Shown: in pieces, positions 53,401 through 64,000 of the stretch | Layout: every line of letters starts with the position of its first letter | Numbering within the stretch: position 1 is the stretch's first letter | Assembly: GCA_945910005.1 (NCBI GenBank) | Contig: OX246743.1 | Location: 6,384,300 to 6,448,299 of the forward strand | Reading direction: 5' to 3' | Source of the DNA: Isoperla grammatica | Taxonomy: Eukaryota > Arthropoda > Insecta > Plecoptera > Perlodidae | DNA length: 64,000 bases | Translations under genes and position numbers: made by a program | Notes under the pieces: model-generated | Seen by the model: only the letters and a program-made list of their open reading frames with translations | Told to the model about the DNA's origin: nothing | Database searches by the model: none

Positions 53401-55612
53401 ATAACCGCCATTATGATGTTGGCATTGCTCAATCTTAGTAGTAACTTGTGTAAACCGCCATTATGATGTTGGCATTGCTCAATATTAATAGTTGTGTAAA
53501 CCACCATTATGATGTTGGCATTGCTCAATCTTAATAGTTGTGTAAATCACCATTATGATGTTGGCATTGCTCAATCTTAATAGTTGTGTAAACCACCATT
53601 ATGATGTTGGCATTGCTCAATCTTAGTAGTGTGTAAACCGCCATTATGATGTTGGCATTTCTCAATCTTAATAGTTGTGTAAACCACCATTATGATGTTG
53701 GCATTGCTCAATCTTAATAGTTGTGTAAACCGCCATTATGATGTTGGTATTGCTCAATCTTAATAGTTGTGTAAACCACCATTATGATGTTAGCATTGCT
53801 CAATCTTAATAGTTGTGTAAACCACCATTATGATGTTTTCATTGCTCAATCTTAATAGTTGTGTAAATCACCATTATGATGTTGGCATTGCTCAATCTTA
53901 ATAGTTGTGTAAACCGCCATTATGATGTTGGTATTGCTCAATCTTAATAGTTGTGTAAATCACCATTATGATGTTGGCATTGCTCAATCTTAATAGTTGT
54001 GTAAACCACCATTATGATGTTGGCATTGCTCAATCTTAGTAGTGTGTAAACCGCCATTATGATGTTGGCATTTCTCAATCTTAATAGTTGTGTAAACCAC
54101 CATTATGATGTTGGCATTGCTCAATCTTAATAGTTGTGTAAATCACCATTATGATGTTGGCATTGCTCAATCTTAGTACTTGTGTAAACCGCCATTATGA
54201 TGTTGGCATTGCTCAATCTTAATAGTTGTGTAAACCGCCATTATGATGTTGGTATTGCTCAATCTTAATAGTTGTGTAAACCACCATTATGATGTTAGCA
54301 TTGCTCAATCTTAATAGTTGTGTAAACCACCATTATGATGTTTTCATTGCTCAATCTTAATAGTTGTGTAAATCACCATTATGATGTTGGCATTGCTCAA
54401 TCTTAATAGTTGTGTAAACCGCCATTATGATGTTGGTATTGCTCAATCTTAATAGTTGTGTAAACCACCATTATGTTGTTGGCGTTGCTCAATCTTAATA
54501 GTTGTGTAAACCGCCATTATGGTGTTGGCATTGCTCAATCTTAATAGTTGTGTAAACCGCCATTATGGTGTTGGCATTGCTCAATCTTAATAGTTGTGTA
54601 AACCGCCATTATGATGTTACATTGCTCAATATTAATAGTTGTGTAAACCGCCGTTATGATGTTGGCATTGCTCAATCTTAATAGTTGTGTAAACCGCCAT
54701 TATGGTGTTGGCATTGCTCAATCTTAATAGTTGTGTAAACCGCCATTATGGTGTTGGCATTGCTTAATCTTAATAGTTGTGTAAACCGCCATTATGATGT
54801 TACATTGCTCAATCTTAATAGTTGTGTAAACCGCCATTATGGTGTTGGCATTGCTTAATCTTAATAGTTGTGTAAACCGCCATTATGATGTTGGCATTGC
54901 TCAATCTTAATAGTTGTGTAAACCGCCATTATGATGTTGGCATTGCTCAATCTTAATAGTTGTGTAAACCGCCATTATGATGTTGGCATTGCTCAATCTT
55001 AATAGTTGTGTAAACCGCCATTATGGTGTTACATTGCTCAATATTAATAGTTGTGTAAACCGCCATTATGGTGTTGGCATTGCTCAATCTTAATAGTTGT
55101 GTAAACCGCCATTATGATGTTACCATTGCTCAATCTTAATAGTTGTGTAAACCGCCATTATGATGTTAGCATTGCTCAATCTTAATAGTTGTGTAAACCG
55201 CCATTATGGTGTTACATTGCTCAATATTAATAGTTGTGTAAACCGCCATTATGATGTTACATTGCTCAATATTAATAGTTGTGTGAACCGCCATTATGGT
55301 GTTGGCATTGCTCAATCTTAATAGTTGTGTAAACCGCCATTATGATGTTACATTGCTCAATCTTAATAATTGTGTAAGCCGCCATTATGGTGTTGGCATT
55401 GCTCAATCTCAATAGTTGTGTAAACCGCCATTATGATGTTGGCATTGCTCAATCTTAATAGTTGTGTAAACCGCCATTATGATGTTGGCATTGCTCAATC
55501 TTAATAGTTGTGTAAACCGCCATTATGATGTTGGCATTGCTCAATCTAAATAGTTGTGTAAACCGCCATTATGATGTTGGCATTGCTCAATCTTAATACT
55601 TGTGTAAACCGG
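53401..55612. repeat. 46-bp satellite array, about 48 copies (left part)
   Basis: The monomer is GTAAACCGCCATTATGATGT then TGGCATTGCTCAATCTTAATAGTTGT, period 46 bp. Variants include CACC for CGCC, GGTGTT for GATGTT, a 2-base-shorter GTTACATTG form, and TTTTCATTG. Rare variants recur in order at an offset of about 505 bp (11 monomers), for example GTTAGCATTG then GTTTTCATTG near 53790 and 54295, showing a block duplication. CACC types dominate the left and CGCC types the right. The array continues beyond an inserted element. Confidence 0.97.
55605..55612 (+). repeat. Left 8-bp target-site duplication
   Basis: TAAACCGG, differing at one base from the satellite phrase TAAACCGC. It pairs with TATACCGC at 56992-56999 at 6 of 8 positions. 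Confidence 0.75.
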
Positions 55613-55735
55613 CAGTGGCGTAACTAAAGGGGGGGGGGGGGGTTTAGGGGGTTTATACCCCCCCCCCCCCCCCCGAAACTACATCGAGAATGATTTTACT
55701 TAATACTACATTTGCTTAATACTATATATTATTTT

Positions 55736-56013
55736 CATTCGTAAATTCGTTCTTAACGATCGGTCTCTGAAACGATTTTAGAACTAAAGATATGTTTGAA
55801 AAGCCTCAAAAAGCTAGGATTAGGGATTTAATCGAAATTTTATTATCAGGCTTTTATTTGCAACAGAATACAAATTCCACTAGTGCAAATTCAATATAGA
55901 CATACACAAACAGCGGGGAAAAGTCTATCTTTTGCATTTTTCTATGGGGACATCGGGTAAGCTAATTTGAAACTGAGTCACCCCCTCAATACCATGGCCC
56001 GAAAGTGTATATA
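55736..56013. repeat. Internal direct repeat of the hAT-like element, copy 1
   Basis: It matches 56169-56450 at an offset of about 433 bases. Shared phrases include ATTCGTAAATTCGTTCTTA, TAAAGATATGTTTGAAAAGC, ATTCCACTAGTGCAAATTCA and ATACCATGGCCCGAAAGTGT. Single substitutions and small indels separate the copies. Confidence 0.9.
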
Positions 56014-56168
56014 CAAAAAATGTCATCCTTTACAAAACCCAACCTGTGGCCCGGATGGGAGGAGGTGAGAGGTGGCTGGACTGGCAGGCGGGACACAGCG
56101 CGACAGGTACGAATTTCCGCCTTTTACCGCAATTTTCAAGGGAGCGGGAGACCATTGGCACAATATTC

Positions 56169-56450
56169 CCATTCGTAAATTCGTTCTTACCGATCGGTCT
56201 CTCAAACGATTTTAGAACTAAAGATATGTTTGAAAAGCCCTTAAAAAGCTACGATAAGGGATCTAATCCAAATTTTATTATTAGGCCTATATTTGCAACA
56301 GAATACAAATTCCACTAGTGCAAATTCAATAATATAGACATACACAAACAACGGGAAAAGTCTATCTTTAGCATTTTTTTTTATGAGGCCATCGGGTAAG
56401 CTAATTTAAACTGAGTGATCCCCATAATACCATGGCCCGAAAGTGTAAGA
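56169..56450. repeat. Internal direct repeat of the hAT-like element, copy 2
   Basis: Second copy of the segment at 55736-56013. It may reflect a composite origin, or a partial tandem duplication before or after insertion. Confidence 0.9.
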
Positions 56451-56991
56451 TCCTTAAACCACTTCAGTGTATAACAATCGCTACAAATAACATTTTTATT
56501 ATATTTATCATACCACTTCACTTAGATAAGATATATAATTTTTTCAATACCTTTCGCTCGAACCAGTAAAAGTGAGGGTACCTATAAATAAAAATGCATT
56601 AATCTAATATTACAATATCACGATCTGTGAATTAAAATTTAAATGTGTACTCGTGACCACAATGTTTCACTTCATGTTGAGTTGAGATTATATTCAACAA
56701 CCATAAAACATTAAACACCCAATTTCTATGCAATTCTTATTTAGAAGTATAATTAATACCTACTGTAACACTGTTACTTCAATATAATACAAACAAACGA
56801 GTAGTGGTTCGAGTAGTATTCTTTGAGTCTAAAAAGCACGAAATAATTATAAAGGTGAAAAAAATGTCGCCTTTGGCGAAATGGCCTCCGGCGGCTGGGG
56901 CTTCACCCCAGACCCCTTTCGGTCCCCTCATCTCACTTTTCCCTAATTAACCCCCCCCCCCCCCCCGAAATAATTCCTAGTTACGCCACTG

Positions 56992-57058
56992 TATACCGCC
57001 ATTATGATGTTGGCATTGCTCAATCTTAATAATTGTGTTCGCCATAATGATGTTGTTG
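56992..57058. repeat. 46-bp satellite, right remnant after the insertion
   Basis: One full monomer (ATACCGCCATTATGATGTTG onward) and one decayed partial unit ending near GATGTTGTTGGC. This shows that the hAT-like element landed close to the right edge of the array. Confidence 0.9.
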
Positions 57059-58535
57059 GCAAAGTGCTTCGTGAAATTTGAAAACAATTTAAGGAAAATT
57101 GCTGGATTTGGTGTTCGAGAACGGTTTAAATGGGTATCTAACATTGTCATAATTCGCATAAAAAAAAATTGTTTGTTTTCTCAGACTCAATTGGCAAAAA
57201 ACTAATGATCGGATGTGTTCGAGAGTTCTCCAAACATGCGTAGCAGCCTTTGTAGACAATAACAAAATAAACTTTCTACATAGAAAGTGCACTGAACACA
57301 AATTCGTAGCTTGCACTGAAATGCAAGGAGCGAATTTTCACGGCCCAACCGCACGCCAAGACTACATCCAAGGTTATATTTGTAGAACAAATCGTTATTA
57401 ATGGATGTTTATCGTATATGAATGGTTCACGGGTCTTCTAGATTGGTACAGGCTTTCATATACATAGATCTTGACAGTACTGACTGTTTAGATTCTAATA
57501 TAATTAATAAAATCTGTTGTTTCGCATCTAGTAGCTATGTTAAGTTGCCTCACCGACCTCATCGTAGCTGCCACACTCACTTCTCGCGGAGACAGTAACG
57601 CTATCTCTTGACAATTTTAAACGTGAATAGTTCGCCAAACCCTATATCAAAGATTACAGAGATTACAGAGATCAAAGATTACAGATATATGGTCGAACAT
57701 TATAGAGGGATGTTCGACTTAAACATTCAACGCCCCGAAGTTTCAACTTGCACGTACTTGTACGTGTATTCTAGCAAAGTTGTTCTATGTATGTTGCAAC
57801 AAATACTGGACACTGTCCATGTGTGCATACGAGAAGGCTGCGACACGCAACACTAGTGCCCCTAGCGGCAAGACGTGATGATACGGCGATGATAGCTGCT
57901 TTGTTCAATGCTATTAACGTGTTAGTTAGGCTAGCAGTTACGCATCAGTGTATTGAAAACATATGTAGTAGACTTTGTTATGATTTGCATCTTTAATTGT
58001 AACCAAATTAATCTTAGATGTGATATTATTTGTCATATAATTTAATTAACCCTCAAAGCAGCACTACATACGTGTCGCTGCAGATTTAGGCCACTGTCCT
58101 GAATTGCAACCAATAGGTTGTATATTACAGTATTTGGTTGCACCAAGCTTCCATTGTGTTCCAACATGTCTGCTAGCACTAACTTCAGTCTATAGTTGTC
58201 CCAAAGAAAGTATTCTGATGCTTACGACACAGCCGAGTCCAAGGTGGAATCTTAATTTTCTACTTCGCTAATTCCTACCATTTAATCTAAACAGGTCCAC
58301 TGGGATAAAATAAAACCTTCCGTTGGTTACCTGTAATGGTGATTGTGGCCAAACCGCCTATGCACTCGACTAAACCGAACCATACATTTACGAATGTGTG
58401 AAAGAACGCCAGGTATCGTATGCTTTTCTTTCAATTGGCGCGGTCGGTTGAAAGGGGCAGTAGACAATGACCTAAGATCGGTACGCGAATACTTTCGTTG
58501 GGACTAGTATATATCTGGATAATTCTTCTAAACAG
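57059..58535. other. Spacer
   Basis: AT-rich to mixed spacer. A short GATTACAGA repeat is at about 57650-57690. Overlapping short frames at 57089-57401 on both strands and 57608-57996 on the plus strand show no recognisable domain. Confidence 0.5.
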
Positions 58536-58585
58536 AAGGTCCGCGGGCCACATCCGGCCGCGGCGCTCTGTCAGGCCTGCGGGTT
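58536..58585. mobile_element. GC-rich palindromic relic, possibly a DNA-transposon end
   Basis: AGGTCCGCGGGCCACATCCG followed by GCCGCGG resembles the GCGGCCCGCGGGCC...CCGGCCC phrase seen at ends of some hAT/Charlie-type elements. Only one end is visible, and the resemblance is from memory. Confidence 0.3.
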
Positions 58586-59908
58586 TGGTTTCAGATGATA
58601 CTTTCATTTGGATACAATTTTACTGCACAGTTTATGGCTCGAAATTAAAGAGTCATCCTATTCTGGAAATTTCTAATCGGACCTGCTTCGCAAGTGTCCT
58701 ATTTTAAATAAAAAGTAGAGTTTTTGTAAAGTAAAAGTAAGAAATCGGAATCTTGTAGCGGGCGAAACGTTTTGAGGCTCTATGGCTGGTGTGGATGACG
58801 GAAATGATCGACAAATGATCTTGGAAATATGAAGCCTCGTATTCGAAGATTATAGATAGTGCCTATCAGGTATACACTGTCGTAATGCCACTAGTCTTGC
58901 CTTTTATCACTGAGAATGAGGAAGGATAAAGACGTGTGACCTTTGCCCCCCCCCCCCTCATGCAGGAAGTATTATACTCTAGCCCGGAAAATGATGGTCG
59001 TATAAGGTCTCTTATTTATTACAACGCTTATATTAGCTTGCTTTGTTTGTTTGTCTGAAAGAATCTTAGAATCGAATGTTCACCTACTTTTAAATGTCCG
59101 ATCAAGCTGAAAGTTTTCACACAGACGTATTCCTATTGACAATACATGACTCAACTGTCATATTTACTAAATTGTCAATTAATTCATCATAATTAATGTA
59201 TTAATGTTTTATATGGGAGTCAATATTTCACCCACTTGCCAACGTCGAATCGAGCTGAAAACAATTAAATACAATTACAAAATTAAACAATTAAAAACAT
59301 AAAAAAAATCAAGGTTAGTGGATGATGATCTTGTATGCATCAATAAACCTTGATATAACATTTGAAAACTGATTTTTAATTGCAATTGAAGAGAGTGTGT
59401 AGCCTATGCCTATAGTTACTTGGCCAAATTCTCCCATAGCCACATAATCCCACTTTCCGTAAGGGTTGTTGGCCGACCGCTGGATCGTGCATGGACGGAA
59501 CTGTCCGAAATTCAAGTTTGCAATGCGAGCACGCTAGTTTGCGAGTGAAGTTAACAAGTACAAGTACACAAGTATGCAGTCTTCTAAATTCGGACACGTC
59601 CAGTGAGCACATATTCGATTGCAAGAAAAAATATTTTTTTTTTAAACAACGCTTATATTTTTAACGTCTAGTGGGAAGGCCACCTCTCTACTAGTCTACT
59701 CGTCCGAAAGTCTTACCGACCTTAGATCCTGCACGATGCACGATGTTTCAACGAAATCAACCGATTCCTGCCTTTCTTTTACACATTCGTTAAGACGCTG
59801 TCTTACGCTTCGACGAGTGAACAAGCCTCATTAGTCAACCCGACCGTGTTAGTAATCTGCAGGTATCTAATCAAGGTCGTAAATGATACCTAATGCACGT
59901 GTTACAAG
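58586..59908. other. Spacer with a C-run
   Basis: A C-run lies at about 58946-58957. A TTTGTTTGTTTGTCTG phrase (about 59042) precedes two loosely repeated segments, GTCCGATCAAGCTGAAAG (about 59097) and GTCGAATCGAGCTGAAAA (about 59245). These hint at a decayed tandem or mobile repeat of about 150 bp. No gene was recognised. Confidence 0.45.
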
Positions 59909-59909
59909 C

Positions 59910-59983
59910 AAGGTCTACTGGAATTACTCCTAGCGGAATAATTGCGAAGCGCAGCGCGCACTACAAGCGATCTAGTGGACCTT
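59910..59983. mobile_element. Short inverted-repeat element related to the 39.8-kb family
   Basis: The ends AAGGTCTACTGGA and TCTAGTGGACCTT are approximate complements (about 10 of 13). CCTAGCGGA inside recalls the CGCCTAGCGGAGG phrase at 39.85 kb. Probably a small diverged family member. Confidence 0.4.
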
Positions 59984-60044
59984 GGTTTCAAGTACATAGT
60001 AACTGTAATAAGAGAAGTAGACAATTACGATAGTACTATTTGAC

Positions 60045-60194
60045 TAAGGTCCAGTCTTACAATGTCCCAATAACTACTAATTCGTCGAATAGCTTGTCTC
60101 CATGGCAACCACCAATCAAAACCCTTGAAATCCTCCAAATAGCTTAATTGCTACAAATAACTTTCTTATTAGGAGATTGTAAGACCGGCCCTAA
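60045..60194 (+). mobile_element. Dispersed MITE family B, copy 2 (intact ends)
   Basis: The left end TAAGGTCCAGTCTTACAATG and the right end reverse-complemented (TTAGGGCCGGTCTTACAATC) form a terminal inverted repeat of about 28 bp with a few mismatches, including AATAA. The interior matches 35974-36134 in reverse orientation. The length is about 150 bp with no coding capacity. Confidence 0.8.
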
Positions 60195-61007
60195 GTTTCT
60201 TCATTGCTACAATTGTTATATGATGGTTGATGTGTCATTGCTTAGCAATAAGGGCTAAAATGGCAGACAATTTTTAAAACCGCAAATGAGAATCGCACAC
60301 GCGTTTTCCAACCATGTTGCACGTCCAGATATTTGTAGGTCCATGGTATGAGCTTGAGACTAGTTACGTAGAAGCTACTTCAGTTAGAGTAAGAGTTACT
60401 TTATATCTCAACCTGCGAGTGCTAGTGGGCGTCCTAGCATGTTTCCCTTGCATATCAATTAGCTGGCTCCGCTTAAAACTACACAGACCCAACTGTTACC
60501 CCACATTCATTCAGAGCTCAATCTAAATAGTTGGTTCAACCATCAGCGTTCCAAATGAACTGTACGTTTTTCTGCCATTTGCATACCAATTTAAAATGGA
60601 TTGCTCCTCTCAAAGCCCACCTAAATGAAATAGCCTGTTAATTGGGCGAGCGGTATTTTAAATTGAGGGATATCTAGTTCGACAATTGTGAAAATGGTGT
60701 TTCATGTTTTTTATAATGGTTTCCAATTTGCATTTGCATTCGTCTGTGTTATTCGAGCTGAGCAACGTTTTACCATCCAGTGTAAAATAATATGTTAAAA
60801 GCAATGGAGTGGGAGGTATCATTTCCATTGCACTAAATGAGATGGAAACACACGTAATTGAATTGAAGTAATGAACGCGCACTGTTCGGAAGACCAATAC
60901 AATAACTGACAACTCATAGACAGGTAGAAGCACCGGTTCCACTAACATACCGTTAATTCAAGGCTGTTTTAAATAGAGATATAGAGAGGGCGGCCAAATA
61001 GAAATAA
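60195..61007. other. Spacer
   Basis: Mixed spacer with short reading frames (60314-60526 plus, 60658-60948 minus) that show no known domain. Confidence 0.5.
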
Positions 61008-61185
61008 TAGAGAACTAGAACAAGAACTAGGATCGAGAAAGGTATCGGATGCGCCCAAGTAGAGAACTAGAACAAGAACTAGGATCGAGAAAGGTATCGG
61101 ATGCGCCCAAGTAGAGAACTAGAACAAGAACAAGAACTAGGATCGAGAAAGGTATCTGACGCGCCAAAATAGAGAACTAGTTCAA
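61008..61185. repeat. 52-bp minisatellite, about 3.3 copies
   Basis: Units start at 61008, 61060, 61112 and 61170 with TAGAGAACTAGAACAAGAAC and carry GATCGAGAAAGGTATC. The third unit has an extra AACAAG and is 58 bp. The last is partial and diverged. Confidence 0.95.
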
Positions 61186-61962
61186 GCATTAGCAGTGATA
61201 AAGAAGCTCCCACACGCGCCTTATTTTTAAAAACCTTTAACAAAGTCGCCACATTCGCTTGCGGTCTTTATCTCTATGGCTGTTTCACGGATTAATGGTA
61301 CATGATACAGTCACTATCAGCTCTTTGAAAATGGTTGTAACGAAAATATTTCTTTTCATTGTCAGTTTTCGATATTCAAAACTGTCTTTTTGTATTTTTC
61401 CCGTTTCATTTTAACTCAATTTCACATTCTTTACATATTTCTGTATTAAGAAAGAAGAAAAAAGTTGGAAATAACTTTGACAGAAACTCTTTCAGATTTA
61501 CATTTATGATGAGCAAGCAGCGTACGGTTGCTTGAGAATGAGTTTCGAGCACAATCGACGGGACGGATTCTTATAAATATTAACAATGTTATCTTCAAAA
61601 GTGTATTGTCGCGTTGCGGCTATTCTATCTTGGTGAAGTATTCCAGATAGAATATTCAAGTACAATATTTACCATCAAACAAGAAACATTTTGTCAAATT
61701 TCTCTCTGCACGAGTAATATTTACTATGATAAATTGGAAGATTTACACTCATGCATCACAATTTATTTCAGCTAGAACGTATGGTTCTTTTTTTTTCTCA
61801 ATCGACCAATCACACCTTATGGGTTACTCCTGGAAGTCCAGCACTTCTGATATGGTCCGATTCGAGTGCATCCATTTCAAGGGATAAGCCTCTTTTCCAG
61901 TGAGACTTTTCCTGAAATTCGTGACAGCTGGACGTAGTGACTCAAGTTTTCAATCGGTGAGA
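61186..61962. other. AT-rich spacer
   Basis: Nothing recognisable. Confidence 0.55.
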
Positions 61963-62281
61963 TATCATTTGCTATTGGTTGATTGAGTGTTTTCCACGCG
62001 GTCCGCTACGGCAATCAGCCAATAGCAAGTGATACCACGTACATATCAGTTGCTATTGGCTGATTGCGTGTTTTCCACGCGGTCCGCCACAGCAATCAGC
62101 CAATAGCAAGTGGTATCAGTACATATCACTTGCTATTGGCTGATTGAGTGTTTTCCACGCGGTCCGCCACAGCAATCAGCCAATACCAAGTGAAATCACG
62201 TACATATCACTTGCTATTGGTTGATTGAGTGTTTTCCACGCGGTCCGCCACAGCAATCAGCCAATAGCAAGTGATATAACG
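61963..62281. repeat. Four tandem hairpin units of 80-81 bp with paired CCAAT motifs
   Basis: Units start at about 61964, 62045, 62125 and 62206. Each is an inverted repeat: CACTTGCTATTGGCTGATTG, a loop of about 27 bases (AGTGTTTTCCACGCGGTCCG then CCACAG), then CAATCAGCCAATAGCAAGTG. In the last three units the stem is 20 bp with at most one or two mismatches. Loops are almost identical among units, so the array arose by tandem duplication of one palindrome. Each arm carries one CCAAT in opposite orientation, eight in all except where a copy changed (the third unit keeps CCAAT but has ACC for AGC after it). Confidence 0.93.
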
Positions 62282-64000
62282 ACGACAATAACGACGGTTT
62301 TAATGTCAATACAAATAAATGAAACTAGGCATTCATTTACTATGTGTTTCGAACATAAAAGCTTGGGTTACATAACCACATCTTGTTCCAATGTGAGTTA
62401 CCAACTTAAACCTAAAGTGAAGTTAGATTTAAATCTGGCTGAGCCAGTGGATGTAACCCTATTGTCGAAATACTTTCTCTAGGAGGATTTTTACGGAAAG
62501 CAGTTAAATTTAGAAGTCTTGAAATCCAAATCCTTTGCTTAAATCTGTTTCGTGTACTTTTCCAAGCAATTGCGCTAACGCGTTCCGCTTGAGGTTCTAG
62601 CTAGTGTTAACATGTATGTATGTTCTATGCATGTATAAACTGTCTCAAGTATTAAAAGGCATTATAATGAACATATTATTATCTAGGGTTTCTCTTTTGA
62701 CAGCACAATCATAGCAAGTCCTAACATCGCTTTAAAGGTCGTCTGACCAGAGGCGGCGCTAAGGGGAGCATGGGGACAGACCCCCCACCAGAATAAGCCT
62801 TCCTCCCAGCTCATAGTAATTTAATGAATTCATTTATATCACGATGTAGATATTATTGTCCACCCTCTAGTCTAGTGCAAAGTGCGAGATATTTTTTAAC
62901 TTTGCGCCACATAAATTCGTATTACCTACGAAATAATATGGGCAATACTCGTATCTCTAATTTGGCTGTGTAATGGGGATCTTTTAAAGCTCAACCACCA
63001 GAGCGCAGCACCGAAAAATGCGGTCCACCTGTCAAAATGAAAATACACTGATCGGCAAGGCGGTGTTAGAAAATACTGGCTTTGATAGGCTGTGACTTAG
63101 AAATACTAACATCAATAAAGCGGTGACTTCTGTCTGTTGCTAGGATACTTGACGTGTTTCTTCGTCAGTTGATGGTCAGTTGTCTTTATTGCCATGATCG
63201 TGTTTGACAGAAGATGGACAGAAGTTAATATCACGTGGGGGAAACATGGCGGCGTTTTTCTATAATATTTGAGGCCCGTGTTCGGCTGATTTAGTTTGTA
63301 ATATTATTTATGAAACTTTATCACCGATGTCAAGAAACATTGACACTGAAAACATTACAAAGAGATCTTTCAGAGTAGTAATATGTGTTCCCTGTGCCTT
63401 TAGGATACGACAACATGCAGAGAGACACGGGTAGATCGTCCGTAGCTGTTAGTTACGGTCTGTTAGCATTTGTTTTTATTGATGAATTTGTCTTAAAATA
63501 ATATTGTTGTATAAATATGACTGTATGAAATCGGAGCCTCAGCAAACAATGCATTTAAATTAAAGTTCAAATAAAATAACTAAATTAGGTGCTTCTTGCA
63601 ACACACACGCAATGTCATCTGTCAGCTAGTAAGTGGTTGAAAAGTCGAGAGCTAAAGGCTGTTATAAACTTGAATAATAAGCCCTATAATGATAAGGGCC
63701 AACAATGGGCGTTATAACTTATTAATTACATATTACTGTTTATTATATTTTAGGTCATTATGCTCGTTACCAAATATATGTTGTAAATTTAAAATACCTG
63801 TCATCACGCTCGTTCCCGTTGCAATCCACGTTTGTTTACTATTTTAAAACCGGGTTGTTCTATGCTGCACTCTGGTGAGAAATTTTGACTGAAAGACTCC
63901 CATTGAAAAATCACTCTCTAAATCTTTGAGCTTAAATCAAGTAGTGGAAAGATTTGCAGTTTTTCACAGCATGAGACGAATACAAAGTGTAGCACTTTAT
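62282..64000. other. AT-rich spacer with a GCCGCCATGTTT motif
   Basis: No gene recognised. An 85-codon frame starting inside the hairpin array (62225-62482) has no domain. The phrase ACCAGAGGCGGCGCTAAGGGG (near 62749) resembles transposon termini. AAACATGGCGGCG at about 63243-63255 matches the YY1/Pho-type AAnATGGCGGC pattern, but no adjacent promoter elements or coding frame were found. Confidence 0.45.

Larger units (their letters stand above)
55613..56991. mobile_element. hAT-like non-autonomous transposon inserted in the 46-bp satellite
   Basis: The element begins CAGTGGCGTAACTA and ends TAGTTACGCCACTG, a 14-bp perfect terminal inverted repeat. It is flanked by an imperfect 8-bp duplication of the satellite sequence. 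CAG-starting ends with 8-bp duplications fit the hAT superfamily. Near both ends are long G/C runs (55628-55674 and about 56951-56966) that can pair. Near the right end is a CTGGGG/CCCCAG hairpin. Inside, a segment of about 280 bp is duplicated. No transposase frame is present, so it would depend on an autonomous relative. It is 1,379 bp long. Confidence 0.85.

Overview
The window is eukaryotic nuclear DNA, most likely from an arthropod and probably an insect. It is AT-rich between repeats and has no prokaryotic gene layout. It carries a tRNA-derived SINE whose body resembles SINEs common in insects, a decayed non-LTR retrotransposon and many small inverted-repeat DNA elements. The species cannot be named from sequence alone. 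I see no complete host protein-coding gene. The best host-exon candidate is a 46-codon open stretch at 2243-2385 behind a splice-acceptor-like tract. Most longer reading frames lie in satellite arrays or AT-rich spacer.

About half of the window is tandem repeat, in five large unrelated arrays: a 119/114-bp satellite (3586-9584, ending in a 200-N assembly gap), a 43-bp satellite (11566-13236), a 58-bp satellite with 57- and 60-bp variants (20261-35604, containing a near-perfect 4,212-bp tandem duplication), an 80-bp satellite (40535-45140) and a 46-bp satellite (53401-57058). Smaller tandem blocks are a GCGGGAA-rich block (about 3160-3520), a degenerate A+T repeat (13640-14125), a Gly/Ala/Thr-like minisatellite (47966-48245), a 52-bp block (61008-61185) and four tandem hairpins of about 81 bp (61963-62281).

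The spacers between arrays hold mobile-element debris. These include a TTAA-flanked inverted-repeat element (15292-15961), a MITE at 14511-14708, a LINE 5'-region relic (18010-18150), a nested foldback (18680-19260), four copies of a palindromic MITE (36660-38232), linked inverted-repeat elements (39720-40512), a SINE (48655-48935, minus strand), a Jockey/CR1-type LINE pseudogene (50140-52010) and a hAT-like element with an 8-bp target duplication inserted in the 46-bp satellite (55613-56991). Two dispersed repeat families each have two copies in the window (10.3/47.4 kb and 36.0/60.1 kb).

The most unusual observations are these. The 80-bp satellite repeats an overlapping CACGTG/TGACGTCA pair plus a GCCAT core about 58 times, and a lone diverged relative sits at 18.4 kb. 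Four tandem hairpins carry paired CCAAT motifs. Satellite monomers in two families differ in length so that runs of some variants stay in frame. The 119-bp satellite has a stretch of alternating dimers. The hAT-like insertion can be ordered in time against its host satellite. Functions suggested for these are inference only.
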